Shown: positions 1 to 8,862 of the stretch, piece by piece | How the letters are laid out: the number at the start of each line of letters is the position of its first letter | Position numbering within the stretch: the stretch's first letter is position 1 | DNA from: Desulfobacteraceae bacterium | GTDB lineage: Bacteria; Desulfobacterota; DSM-4660; Desulfatiglandales; Desulfatiglandaceae | Assembly: GCA_020349865.1 (NCBI GenBank) | Contig: CP070700.1 | Coordinates: forward strand, 4,232,709-4,242,283 | Direction: 5' to 3' | DNA: 9,575 nt | The notes under the pieces: generated by a model | Database searches by the model: none | What the model was told of the DNA's origin: nothing | The model's input: only the letters and a program-made list of their open reading frames with translations | Program-made: the position numbers and the translations under genes

Positions 1-46
1 CTTTCCATTGCAAATTCTCCCTATTTTCCTTTGCCCTGACTTGCAT

Positions 47-198
47 ATTCAGAGACCTTTGCAAAACGCCCCCTTTTGTCCAATCTCTGCGTCAGGCTCA
101 AATCTTAATCCTCGAAATATTATATATATTCCTGCGGTTAAAATTATCGCCTTCCTTGACCTTGACCAAAATTGAACATTTTTCAAAGGTCTCATTCA
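47..198. mobile_element. MITE-like inverted-repeat element with 5-bp target duplication
   Basis: Bases 52-66 read GAGACCTTTGCAAAA and 179-193 read TTTTTCAAAGGTCTC, so the two 15-bp ends are inverted copies matching at 14 of 15 positions. Immediately outside them the same five bases, ATTCA, occur at 47-51 and 194-198, as expected of a target-site duplication. The 142-bp interior is AT-rich, has a run of alternating A and T near 117-130 and a doubled TTGACC at 155-166, and has no room for a transposase. This is the structure of a non-autonomous miniature element moved by a transposase encoded elsewhere. From memory the GAGACCTTTGCA end resembles IS5-family elements such as IS1106; that family link is recall and was not checked. 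Confidence 0.8.
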
Positions 199-375
199 AA
201 GGGTGTTTGTTCCAGCTCGCTTGCACTTTCATCCAGTCACCTCAAAATGATAAACAGCTAAACTGTTACAATTTTACAGGCTTCCAATTTCCCCAGGAGA
301 TTGGCTTTACAATTCTGTCGGAGAATACAACCTTTTGTCATATCAAGACAAACATAGCGAAAAGGATTTATTTGG
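199..375. other. Spacer without a recognisable gene
   Basis: Between the miniature element and the stop codon of the minus-strand transporter gene I see no convincing coding frame and no RNA gene. On the minus strand, downstream of that stop codon, there is no clear GC-rich stem followed by a T run, so the gene's terminator is not identified. A plus-strand frame that crosses this stretch starts inside the inverted-repeat element and resembles no protein I know. Confidence 0.5.
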
Positions 376-3300
376 TCAAGACTCGTTAGTGGGCTCAAAA
401 GCCAGCAACCGGCCTTGAAGCTTACGGATACGTCGCGCGAGGCTTCTACAAATATTCAAAGGGATAGAAGGGTAATCTTCCATGATTTTGACGAAGTCTT
501 CACCATTGAGAACAAGAGCGAAAGCTTTCGACTCGGCTCTAACGCAGGCTGAGCGAGAATTTCCGCCCAACAGGGCCAGTTCCCCGAAAAAATCATCTTT
601 TCCAATACGGTCGAGGACGAACTCTTGCTCTTTTCCGATGCCTTTGATCACTACCATCTCACCTTCCATGATCAGGTAAAAGACATCACCGGGATCTCCT
701 TCCCGGACCACCACCTCACCTTTGGGGAACTCTCTCACAAAGCTTTTGCCGGCAATGGCCATGACTTCCTGAACCCGGAGATCGCTGAAGATAGGAATCC
801 TACGAACGGAAATGGCTTTTTCGACTAAGCTCGCACCCTTTTGAGACCCATATTCCGCTGGAGTTCTCCCCTCCAGAACACGCAGTGTATATTGGGCCGC
901 CTCGCGCACAATCTGAGTTTCTGAGTCAAGAAGTTCTTCAATGGCATGACTGGGTGGTTGCTCTATGATCTCCTCCCCCAATGCATAGACGGTTAAGGCC
1001 TGGATAATAGGATCATCATCTTTCAAGAGCTGCAGAAGAATAACGTCTGTGGAATCTGGAAGGGTCATAATGCCCAGGGTCTTCCCAACCATGGCCATCT
1101 GTTCTTCCGACGGATTTTCTTCAAAGAGTGGAATAAGTACCTTCCGGATTTTTAAATGAAGGCTGTTTTCCAGTGCCTCGATGGCATTTTCTTTATCCCT
1201 TCTATTGGAGGACTGCAACGCTTTGAGTATAATTTCTATTTTGTCTCCAAACTCCATTACACCCAGCACCCGTAGGACTACCTCAAGGGTCTCGTTGTTC
1301 CGCTCCAGGATATGGTCCAACAACAGGGGAAACACCCTGCCCGTTTCGATTTTTTGTAGCACTCGAACATATGCCGCATAGCGATAGGGTTTTTCAAGTT
1401 CTTTCATAATAAACTGGGAGATATCAGTTCGGGGTGGACCCAACTTTGCGAGGATGAGAAGAGCTTCATTCTTTGCAACCCTTGAAGGTGAAGCCAGGAC
1501 AAGAAGCAGATCCTGGACAGTCTCTTCTCCTCGCTCCTGGATCGCCATTGAGGCTTCCTTGCGAAATCGAGGGTCCTGATCACCCAAAAGGTGGATCCAA
1601 ACAGCCAAAGGGGTTTTTCCCTTAACTGCCCCCAGTACCTGAAGAGCAGCCTCGCGTAGGTGCACAGATAGATCCCCTATGGCGGATAAGGCAATCTCCG
1701 TCGCCTCCTCATGCCCCATTTTGCCCAAACCGCAAAGTGCCCAAGCCTTTAAGTCGGGGTCTTCTCCCTTAGCGGATTCAAGCAGCATCTCTGAAAAGAA
1801 AGGATCCCCTACTTTCCCGAGAACCTTGATCGCAAATCGAGCTTCCGCTTCACCCGCATCGAGCAAGTCGCGGATGCGCCGGCGGAAATCTGTCCGGGCC
1901 TGGGATGACTGGCTCAAGTACAGACCTGCAAGTGCCTCAACCCGAACCCTCGGATCCGGATGATCCAAAAACCGTTCTGTAATCGCAAGGCTCCTCCCTG
2001 CGTCGAGCCGATTTAAGGTTTGAATCAGATACGCCAGTGTATTTGGCGGCACTGTTGGGGCGATTCGAATGAGCTCTTCCACTGCATCCTTCCCATCCTC
2101 GATCTTTAATAAATCCAACAGCCCTTTCTGAGTCTCAGCCGGTTTTCCAGGCAGGGCTCTCGCAATCCATTTGGCCCAACCGGCCGGCACCGCCTTGGCA
2201 ATAATTTCCGCTGAAACAACTGCGATTTCCGGGTCCGGACCTTCAAGCCCTTGACGGAGTCTCTTGACAACGGGCTTATCCTTAAACAATACCTTAAAAT
2301 CCGGATCTTCCAGATGTTTCCAGTCAATATAGTCCTCCATAAGGTTCTGCATGAGCAGCGCCGAGTAGTTCTTCTTAATCTTCATACTGGTAATGATCCA
2401 AATCAGACTCAGAGGGGCCGCCACGATGGAAAGGAAGCGAGGTTCCATGATGCCCTTGATGAGCATCAGGAAGCCTGAACCAGCGAAATCGGCTGCCCTT
2501 ATCACCGTTCCCCTGAGAAAGACTCTCACAAGGCCTCTCATCTGTTCTGGAAAGAAGTTATACAAGATTGCCCGTGCGGGATTGTTGAGTGTAGTCTTCA
2601 GTGTTTCCGTACTAAATCGGGCGTATATTCCTGATAGAATATCGAAATGAAAGAGAAGGCCCCCAAAGGCGATAAAGTAATTGATAGGATGAAGAAGGAG
2701 GCTTGGGGCAACGCCCCAGTGGGTTATGAGACGGCCGGAAAAAAGTAGTATGATGAACATCACAGCGTTGGACACCCCGCGAAAGACGCCAAAGAACTGG
2801 AGTGTTGCCTGCTCTGTAGCAAAGTAGGCATCAACCACGACATTAAATTGGTAAGTTATTATGGGGAGAAGGATATTGGGGATAGCGACGATCAACACCA
2901 TATATTTCAATAAGGGGGAGGTCCTGGCGAAGTTAATGAAATCGGAAAGATTTTTCCTTAATGGTCCCTGGAGTCTACCCTTATCTCGATCGGTGCGAGG
3001 TTCTAAGGGGGCACCAGCCACGCTCTCGGTCAACTCGTTTAAAATGGCGGCCAGAACCATACCTGTGACGAAAATCAATAGAACGTTATCGGCGCCAATC
3101 CAATGAGCCACTTTTCCGGTCAAGAGACTTCCCACCGTGGTCCCGAGTACCCCGCCGGCAGTAATCAACGTGTAGAGCCTTTTGGATTGCTGCGTCGTGA
3201 ACAGATCACTCAAAATATCCCAATATAAGATGGGCAAAATCTCTACGGCCTGGCTCTTAAGGATGTAAAGGGCAGGATAGACGAGCACGTTTCCGAATGG

Positions 3301-3669
3301 TAGGAGTCCACGTATAAGGCCAACGGAGATCGCAAAAAAAAGGAACAGTCCCGTGAAAACCCGGATGGTCCGGTACCGGTTCATCAATAGCCCTACGGCA
3401 TTGGCAAAGAAGAAAGTGAGAACAGCTTCGATCAAGAAAACGGTGGGAAGGGATTGGACTCCGTACCGTTTCATAAAAGCTGTCTGGGCAAAATTATTGA
3501 GCAGGATGCTGCTGATGCTCATGACCACTTGAATCACGGTGACCCAGAGGAGGATTTTAACTTCCCCGGGGTAAACCCTTAGAGTCCTTTGAAGGGAAAA
3601 AGTGGGTTCTTGCCCTGTTTGAAGCAGGCTATGACGACTTGTAAGTATGGATGGAATACGGTTGAGCAT
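376..3669 (-). CDS. ADP/ATP translocase-like (NTT/MFS) transporter fused to HEAT repeats and a cyclic-nucleotide-binding domain
   Basis: This 1097-residue inner-membrane protein has three parts. Residues about 35-430 are a polytopic transporter region with roughly eleven or twelve hydrophobic segments (for example near 37-58, 74-96, 101-120, 193-211, 256-278, 300-311, 326-345 and 411-428), most like the NTT nucleotide-transporter branch of the major facilitator superfamily. Residues about 475-930 are a string of helical HEAT-type repeats with recurring D-x-x-x-R-x-x-A-x-x-x-L patterns (e.g. DPRVRVEAL, HLREAALQVLG). Residues about 955-1075 are a cyclic-nucleotide-binding domain with the phosphate-binding cassette FGELALLGG (1028-1036) and the expected arginine R1039 in RSA. 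The ATG at 3669 is chosen because AAGGG (3677-3681) lies 7 bases upstream; a TTG 21 codons earlier lacks such a site. Substrate is unproven: ATP/ADP is the family guess, and the cytosolic tail suggests regulated transport or scaffolding. It stands alone, divergent from the synthetase operon. Confidence 0.85.
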   Translation of the reverse strand: MLNRIPSILTSRHSLLQTGQEPTFSLQRTLRVYPGEVKILLWVTVIQVVMSISSILLNNFAQTAFMKRYGVQSLPTVFLIEAVLTFFFANAVGLLMNRYRTIRVFTGLFLFFAISVGLIRGLLPFGNVLVYPALYILKSQAVEILPILYWDILSDLFTTQQSKRLYTLITAGGVLGTTVGSLLTGKVAHWIGADNVLLIFVTGMVLAAILNELTESVAGAPLEPRTDRDKGRLQGPLRKNLSDFINFARTSPLLKYMVLIVAIPNILLPIITYQFNVVVDAYFATEQATLQFFGVFRGVSNAVMFIILLFSGRLITHWGVAPSLLLHPINYFIAFGGLLFHFDILSGIYARFSTETLKTTLNNPARAILYNFFPEQMRGLVRVFLRGTVIRAADFAGSGFLMLIKGIMEPRFLSIVAAPLSLIWIITSMKIKKNYSALLMQNLMEDYIDWKHLEDPDFKVLFKDKPVVKRLRQGLEGPDPEIAVVSAEIIAKAVPAGWAKWIARALPGKPAETQKGLLDLLKIEDGKDAVEELIRIAPTVPPNTLAYLIQTLNRLDAGRSLAITERFLDHPDPRVRVEALAGLYLSQSSQARTDFRRRIRDLLDAGEAEARFAIKVLGKVGDPFFSEMLLESAKGEDPDLKAWALCGLGKMGHEEATEIALSAIGDLSVHLREAALQVLGAVKGKTPLAVWIHLLGDQDPRFRKEASMAIQERGEETVQDLLLVLASPSRVAKNEALLILAKLGPPRTDISQFIMKELEKPYRYAAYVRVLQKIETGRVFPLLLDHILERNNETLEVVLRVLGVMEFGDKIEIILKALQSSNRRDKENAIEALENSLHLKIRKVLIPLFEENPSEEQMAMVGKTLGIMTLPDSTDVILLQLLKDDDPIIQALTVYALGEEIIEQPPSHAIEELLDSETQIVREAAQYTLRVLEGRTPAEYGSQKGASLVEKAISVRRIPIFSDLRVQEVMAIAGKSFVREFPKGEVVVREGDPGDVFYLIMEGEMVVIKGIGKEQEFVLDRIGKDDFFGELALLGGNSRSACVRAESKAFALVLNGEDFVKIMEDYPSIPLNICRSLARRIRKLQGRLLAFEPTNES

Positions 3670-4074
3670 ATTATGGCCCTTAATATGCAGATTCGCCTTC
3701 TTGATCTTCACTTTTCGACGACAATAAATCAAGATTTAATCAAGGCTTGAAAGGAAATACTAATCTATGTTATAGAAAAACGTACATCTTATGGGCTATT
3801 GCGCTATGACCTTATACCAGCGGTGCTTTCATACAGATAGGTCTCTAACCTGAACACCTCCCGCATTAGGAGAGCAAAGGCACAGACTTATAACGCCACG
3901 AATTCTCCCATTTGAAATGCTATGAAACAGGTAAACTCTTGTGTCATTGCAGAAAAAATATCCCCTGATTTGATTTTGATTTGTGATATCTGAAAAATCG
4001 AGAGTTAAAGTGTTAACCAGATGGCTTCATTCTCCTTTGTCAATCAATATGAGCTCTCTTAGTGAAAGGATGTC
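3670..4074. promoter_or_regulatory. Divergent intergenic region
   Basis: This 405-bp spacer separates two divergently transcribed units and must carry promoters for both, but neither is clear-cut. For the plus-strand operon a weak candidate is TTGATT (3970-3975) with AAAAAT (3993-3998) at a 17-base spacing. A short inverted repeat, GTTAA-AGTG-TTAAC (4004-4017), lies just downstream and could be an operator or chance. A Shine-Dalgarno-like AAAGGA (4065-4070) sits 4 bases before the first ATG and 7 before the second. No gene is visible here. Confidence 0.4.
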
Positions 4075-5445
4075 ATGATGAACTTTCGAAAGTTGTTTGA
4101 ACCAAAAACCATGGCCATTATTGGCGTGTCGTTAAACAACGATCGCCATCCCGCCAACGTGGTCTTCAACAAAAATCAGTTGCGGTATCCGGTTAAGGTA
4201 TTTGCTGTAAATCCCCGTGGCGGCATCCTACAGGGTGAAAGGGTATTTACCCACGTCTCGGAAATACCCGACAAAGTGGATCTGGCAGTGATTGCTGTTC
4301 GCGCTGAACAAGTTCCCGATATTGTGACTGGCTGCATAAAGGCCCAGGTGGGGGGTGCGGCGGTTATTTCCGGAGGCTTTGCTGAGACCGGTCGCAAGGA
4401 TTTACAGGCTCACTTGGTCGACATAGCCCGAGAAGCAAGATTTCCCCTCATTGGGCCCAATTGCTTAGGTATCTATTCCCCATCTAAAGTGGACACTTTT
4501 TTCCTTCCCAGTGAACGTATGGTCCAACCCGATCTTGGATATGTTGCGCTGGTCAGCCAGAGCGGAGGTATTTTGGTAGATCAGATGGTCAAGTTTGCGG
4601 GTGAAGGCGTTGGTTTGTCCCTGGCCGTGAGTATCGGAAACAAGGCCCTGATCAGAGAATTGGACTTGCTCAGATACCTAATCAAAGAACCTAATACGAA
4701 GGTCATTGCATTTTATGTGGAGGGGTTTGAGGAAAATGAAGGCAGGGATTTTGTCCTGGCTGCAAGTGAGTGCCCCAAGCCGGTCATTGTTCTTAAGGCC
4801 GGTAAAAGCGCCGGGGGAAGTCGAGCCGTTTCCAGCCATACAGCTTCACTCGCCGGTGACTATGAAGTATTCTCTGAAGTGCTTTCCCAGTACGGGATCG
4901 TTGAGGCCAAAAATGAATCTGAACTGATCTCCTTTTGTGAATCCCTGAGCTGCTATCAAACATCCATCGAGGGCAAAATAGGCGTCATTACAGGAAGCGG
5001 CGGGCATGGGGCCCTTTCAGTTGATGTATGTTCAAGCCATGGTCTTTCTGTTCCTACACTATCAGAACAGGTGCAAAATGAAATCAGGGAAAAGCTCTCC
5101 TCAAGCATTCAGACAATCGCTTCCGTCGGGAACCCGATTGATCTCACCGGCAGTGCGGTTGATGACGATTTTATGGCGGCGGCACGTGGACTAAGCAGTA
5201 CGCCGGAGATTGACTGCATCATAGTCTTGCTTCTCCCTTACTTGCCGGGAATTACTTCGGATCTTGGGGCAAGGTTGAGTCAGGTATCGCGCAGGGCAGA
5301 CAAGCCGCTTGTGGCATATGTTCCCCACGTAGAAAAATTTCGTATGCTTATTGAAGGCTTTGAATTCAATCGCGTCCCGGTATCTCCTTCCATTGAAGGG
5401 GCAGTGCACATGGCTGAGGCCATGAGGAGGTGTCAGCCATGCTAA
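4075..5445 (+). CDS. ADP-forming acyl-CoA synthetase, alpha subunit (CoA-binding, active-site His)
   Basis: This 456-residue protein matches the alpha subunit of ADP-forming acetyl/acyl-CoA synthetase (acetate-CoA ligase, ADP-forming), which interconverts acyl-CoA + ADP + Pi and acid + CoA + ATP in the cytosol. Residues about 5-130 are a Rossmann CoA-binding domain (AIIGVS at 14-19, GPNCLGI at 127-133). Residues about 150-290 are a succinyl-CoA-synthetase-like domain with SQSGG (161-165) and the phosphorylatable histidine H255 in SSHTASLAGDYEVF. This lines up with the known active histidine of the Pyrococcus enzyme. Residues about 300-450 are the third, flavodoxin-like ligase domain. Length is normal for a separate alpha subunit. 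The start codon is one of two tandem ATGs behind AAAGGA. The stop overlaps the next gene, indicating translational coupling. The acyl substrate (acetate, aryl acetate, branched or other) cannot be read from sequence. No GNAT domain is present, which argues against a protein acetyltransferase. Confidence 0.9.
   Translation: MMNFRKLFEPKTMAIIGVSLNNDRHPANVVFNKNQLRYPVKVFAVNPRGGILQGERVFTHVSEIPDKVDLAVIAVRAEQVPDIVTGCIKAQVGGAAVISGGFAETGRKDLQAHLVDIAREARFPLIGPNCLGIYSPSKVDTFFLPSERMVQPDLGYVALVSQSGGILVDQMVKFAGEGVGLSLAVSIGNKALIRELDLLRYLIKEPNTKVIAFYVEGFEENEGRDFVLAASECPKPVIVLKAGKSAGGSRAVSSHTASLAGDYEVFSEVLSQYGIVEAKNESELISFCESLSCYQTSIEGKIGVITGSGGHGALSVDVCSSHGLSVPTLSEQVQNEIREKLSSSIQTIASVGNPIDLTGSAVDDDFMAAARGLSSTPEIDCIIVLLLPYLPGITSDLGARLSQVSRRADKPLVAYVPHVEKFRMLIEGFEFNRVPVSPSIEGAVHMAEAMRRCQPC
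5424..5430 (+). promoter_or_regulatory. Shine-Dalgarno site deciding the beta-subunit start
   Basis: GAGGAGG at 5424-5430 lies 8 bases before the ATG at 5439, ideal spacing. A GTG in the same frame begins on the last base of this site (5430), so it cannot use it. The ATG is therefore preferred as the start of the downstream gene. Confidence 0.85.
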
Positions 5446-6131
5446 AAAAAGAGATCAAGGCCATCATCATGGCGTCAAAGAAATTTGGCTGGGTATTGGA
5501 GCCCGAAACCAAACGCATCTTATCCATCTCCGGAATTGATGTTCCGAAATTTTTATGGGCCAGGAGTTCAGAAGAAGCTACTCAGTTTGCCGGAGAAATC
5601 GGTTATCCCGTTGTGGCCAAATTGATCTCACCTAAGGCGCTTCACAAATCTGATGTTGGTGGAGTCGTCGTGGGAATTGACAGTGATAAGAACCTGCTAA
5701 AAACGTTTCATCGTTTCAGTTCTTTCGAGGGCTTTGCGGGTATACTGATCGAGGAAATGGTATCTGGAACTGAGTTAATTGCTGGCGCCAAAGTGGACTA
5801 CCAGTTCGGGCCAGTGATACTTCTGGGCATGGGCGGAACAGCCGTCGAAATCTATAAGGACACAACACTAAGGATGGCGCCGCTGAAAGAAGCCGATATC
5901 GAGTCCATGCTGAAGGGACTCAAAGCACACGAGTTGCTCAAAGGCTATCGGGGATCTCAGCCGGTTAACCTCAAGGAATTAACACGAACCTTAATGGCTT
6001 TCTCCGGCTTGGTTATGGACCTCGAAGGTTACACTGAATCTATCGACCTGAACCCGGTTATGTGTTCTTCGAGAAGATGCGTTGTAGCAGACGCCAGAAT
6101 CATTTTAGAGAAAGCGGGGAGTAGGGAGTAG
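5439..6131 (+). CDS. ADP-forming acyl-CoA synthetase, beta subunit (ATP-grasp)
   Basis: This 230-residue protein is the ATP-grasp subunit that pairs with the preceding alpha subunit and exchanges the phosphoryl group with ADP/ATP. Visible features are the N-terminal ATP-grasp lobe with VVAKLISPKALHKSDVGGV (58-76), where K61 is the nucleotide-binding lysine and H69 matches the second active histidine proposed for archaeal enzymes. Also present are the hinge IEEM (104-107), the glycine-rich GPVILLGMGG (124-133) and the C-terminal IDLNPV (202-207), the usual metal-binding strand. Length is typical of a free-standing beta subunit. The ATG lies within an ATGCTAA overlap of 7 bases with the alpha gene, so the two are surely co-translated. 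Many bacteria have alpha and beta fused in one chain of about 700 residues, so the split arrangement resembles the Pyrococcus type. No clear terminator follows. Confidence 0.9.
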   Translation: MLKKEIKAIIMASKKFGWVLEPETKRILSISGIDVPKFLWARSSEEATQFAGEIGYPVVAKLISPKALHKSDVGGVVVGIDSDKNLLKTFHRFSSFEGFAGILIEEMVSGTELIAGAKVDYQFGPVILLGMGGTAVEIYKDTTLRMAPLKEADIESMLKGLKAHELLKGYRGSQPVNLKELTRTLMAFSGLVMDLEGYTESIDLNPVMCSSRRCVVADARIILEKAGSRE

Positions 6132-6775
6132 TGCCAGCCGACCATCCAAAAACGCTCATGCAAGGAGACGACTACTGTAATCATTGTTATGAATTGCCCT
6201 GAACAGAACTTGACTTTGCGGTAGGCAAGCATTTGGGTTTGCCAAACTGAAATCCTATGACTTATTATTATGGCAGAAGCATAGACCGCCGAATTAGATT
6301 GGCAGAAGTGGCCAAACACCATATATTGTAATGGCCTAAACATCGGGGTTTACCTGTCAATTGCCATTTGGATTCCCTGTATGTAAAGCGTATCACAACA
6401 TTTTGAAAACATTAATAATTGCAGATCGTGGCAAGGTATCAGAGTTTTTGATTTTTGATTATAATGTGAAATCTCAGAGGGATAATGCAGTCGATACAAA
6501 TGGTGGCTTACTGTAAACAGCCGAGATCCAATATGCAACAATCAGAGATTCCAGACTAGCGTGTGCCTTCATTTCTGATTTGCAATGGCTCACTTCATTT
6601 CCATAACATCAACGAAGCAAGCGTTCAATATTTTGGATACACCTACACCATATGACAGTGGTAGAAGCCAGCGTGAAAAAGGGATCAGCAAGGCGGGTAG
6701 AGGGCGTAATGATGACTGTTTTAACTCTCCGTTCTTAGTTTGCCTTATAAGATATCGCGACAAGCGCACACGGTT
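6132..6775. other. 644-bp stretch with no recognisable gene
   Basis: All six frames are interrupted or unlike any known protein here, and no tRNA, structured RNA or insertion-sequence end was found. A perfect TATAAT occurs at 6460-6465 but has no acceptable -35 at the usual distance. A small stem GGCAA/TTGCC around 6223-6242 lacks a T run. The stretch lies between the convergent 3' ends of the synthetase operon and the broken mreB, and may be eroded DNA. Confidence 0.5.
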
Positions 6776-7824
<1,049 letters not shown>

Positions 7825-7943
7825 CTAAGAGAGTCTCCTGAAATTACTTTACCATATAAAGGTAGTTATATTATCTATTGCAAAATAGGTAAAAAAGCGA
7901 TCAAAATGGAGGGCAATTAGGTGACAACCAGGTAATTTTGTGC

Positions 7944-7972
7944 TTGAAAAGAAGTGAGCAATCAATTATTTA
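7944..7972 (+). promoter_or_regulatory. Possible promoter for the HU gene
   Basis: TTGAAA (7944-7949) and TATTTA (7967-7972) are separated by 17 bases, about 40 bases before the HU start. The -10 hexamer is a poor match (3 of 6), so this is a weak prediction. Confidence 0.3.
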
Positions 7973-8012
7973 TGGCTAGTTATGCAATTAGAAAAGTGGG
8001 AGGAGAGAGAGT

Positions 8013-8282
8013 ATGAACAAAGGAGATCTAGTAAATGAGGTGGCAAAGATTGTGAGCACCAAAAAAGCGGCTCAGGAAGCGGTTGATTGCATTTTTTCAT
8101 CCATAACCAAGGCGTTGAAAAAGAAGGATCCGGTATCGTTAGCTGGGTTTGGCACCTTTAAGGTGAACAAAAGAAAGGCGAGGAAAGGAAGAAATCCACA
8201 GACTGGGGAAGAAATCAAAATCAAGGCCAAAAACGTCCCCAAGTTCGTCGCGGGAAAGCTTTTGAAGGATGCTGTTGCTTGA
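8013..8282 (+). CDS. HU-family nucleoid DNA-binding protein
   Basis: This 89-residue basic protein is a complete member of the HU/IHF family, which binds and bends DNA as a dimer in the nucleoid. The N-terminal half is the helical dimerisation part (MNKGDLVNEVAKI onward). Then come the hallmark GFGTF at 45-49 and the basic beta-arm with KARKGRNPQTGEEI (55-68), in which P62 is the DNA-intercalating proline. The C-terminal helix ends GKLLKDAVA. Length is standard (about 90). The start is supported by GGAGG at 7999-8003, 9 bases upstream. HU is preferred over IHF because of the generic arm sequence and length, but sequence alone does not prove homodimer or heterodimer use. It is divergent from the broken mreB and may share an upstream control region with it. 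Confidence 0.95.
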   Translation: MNKGDLVNEVAKIVSTKKAAQEAVDCIFSSITKALKKKDPVSLAGFGTFKVNKRKARKGRNPQTGEEIKIKAKNVPKFVAGKLLKDAVA

Positions 8283-8327
8283 GCATCACTCAAGAAGGTG
8301 GAACCATGTCCTGATGGCGGCTTTTTT
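8278..8327 (+). terminator. Possible, imperfect terminator after the HU gene
   Basis: CTTGAG (8278-8283) and CTCAAG (8289-8294) form a perfect 6-bp stem with a 5-base loop that overlaps the HU stop codon. A second short stem, CCAT/ATGG (8304-8307 and 8314-8317), is followed by GGC and six T bases (8322-8327). Neither is a strong GC-rich hairpin directly before the T run, so termination may be partial and read into the next gene. Confidence 0.35.
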
Positions 8328-8356
8328 AGTGAGTAATGTCACATAAAGGAACTAAT

Positions 8357-8674
8357 ATGCTCGAATCCAAAATAATCATCTTGCCGAGAACAATGTCTCT
8401 CGTTAAGCGAATCTCAGAGGTGAGCACGCAAATCAGAGGATGGCTCAAATCTGTTGATCAACCAGTCGATGATGTGAAGGGCAAGTTGCATCTAACAAAA
8501 TGTGAGCGGAGCAACAGTGAATATTGCTATCACTATTCAATAATCAGGGGTAAACAATTAACGGCTTTCGGTGTGAATGCTAGAATAACCGACACAAGTC
8601 TGGACGACTTGTCGGATACTTCTTTGATCCCTGCTACATACTCTCAAATAGAAGGGCCGGAAACAGATTTCTAA
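8357..8674 (+). CDS. Unrecognised 105-residue protein
   Basis: I do not recognise this protein. The ATG at 8357 is preferred because AAAGGA (8345-8350) lies 6 bases before it; an ATG 7 codons earlier lacks a site. The predicted chain has no signal peptide or membrane segment. It begins with a short hydrophobic strand (KIIILP), then a likely helix, then a central part rich in aromatic and polar residues (KCERSNSEYCYHYSIIRGK) with two cysteines, and an acidic C-terminus (SLDDLSDTSLIPATY, then EGPETDF). It follows HU by 74 bases on the same strand and could be read from the HU promoter. Codon use looks ordinary. It could be a genuine small cytosolic protein or a chance open frame; the good ribosome site and the absence of a competing frame favour the former. 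Confidence 0.55.
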   Translation: MLESKIIILPRTMSLVKRISEVSTQIRGWLKSVDQPVDDVKGKLHLTKCERSNSEYCYHYSIIRGKQLTAFGVNARITDTSLDDLSDTSLIPATYSQIEGPETDF

Positions 8675-8801
8675 AATCTTGACCTGTAGGAAAGGCGTTT
8701 GACCTATTCCTGGTGGGGGCTCTGTCCAATCCGGTTTTCAAATTAAATTTCGGTCAGAGTTCGGTTTCCGGGGCATTTTCATTCTGTAGGTAGTATGGGA
8801 A

Positions 8802-8830
8802 GTGACGAAGAACAGAAATTCCGCTACAAT
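8802..8830 (+). promoter_or_regulatory. Likely promoter for rpsU
   Basis: GTGACG (8802-8807, 4 of 6 to TTGACA) and TACAAT (8825-8830, 5 of 6 to TATAAT) are spaced by 17 bases. Transcription would begin near 8837, leaving a leader of about 25 bases with the ribosome site GAGGAAG (8849-8855). Confidence 0.5.
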
Positions 8831-8862
8831 CTCTTGCTACGTGTTTGTGAGGAAGTTGAAAT

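Noticed and set aside
156..389. 77-codon plus-strand open frame at the left edge
   Set aside because: It starts inside the inverted-repeat element, has no ribosome site and resembles no protein; it also runs into the 3' end of the transporter gene.
3670..3732. Upstream TTG start adding 21 residues to the transporter
   Set aside because: No Shine-Dalgarno site precedes it, whereas the ATG at 3669 has AAGGG at 7 bases; the extra residues are basic and unlike a family N-terminus.
4004..4017. GTTAA-AGTG-TTAAC inverted repeat as an operator
   Set aside because: Only 5-bp arms in AT-rich DNA; kept as a note in the spacer but not claimed as a regulator site.
5430..5438. GTG start for the beta subunit
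   Set aside because: It overlaps the GAGGAGG ribosome site, which is correctly spaced for the ATG at 5439 instead.
6131..6331. Possible relic frame on the plus strand with a C-x-x-C piece after the beta subunit
   Set aside because: Two stops in about 67 codons is no better than chance, and no family could be recognised.
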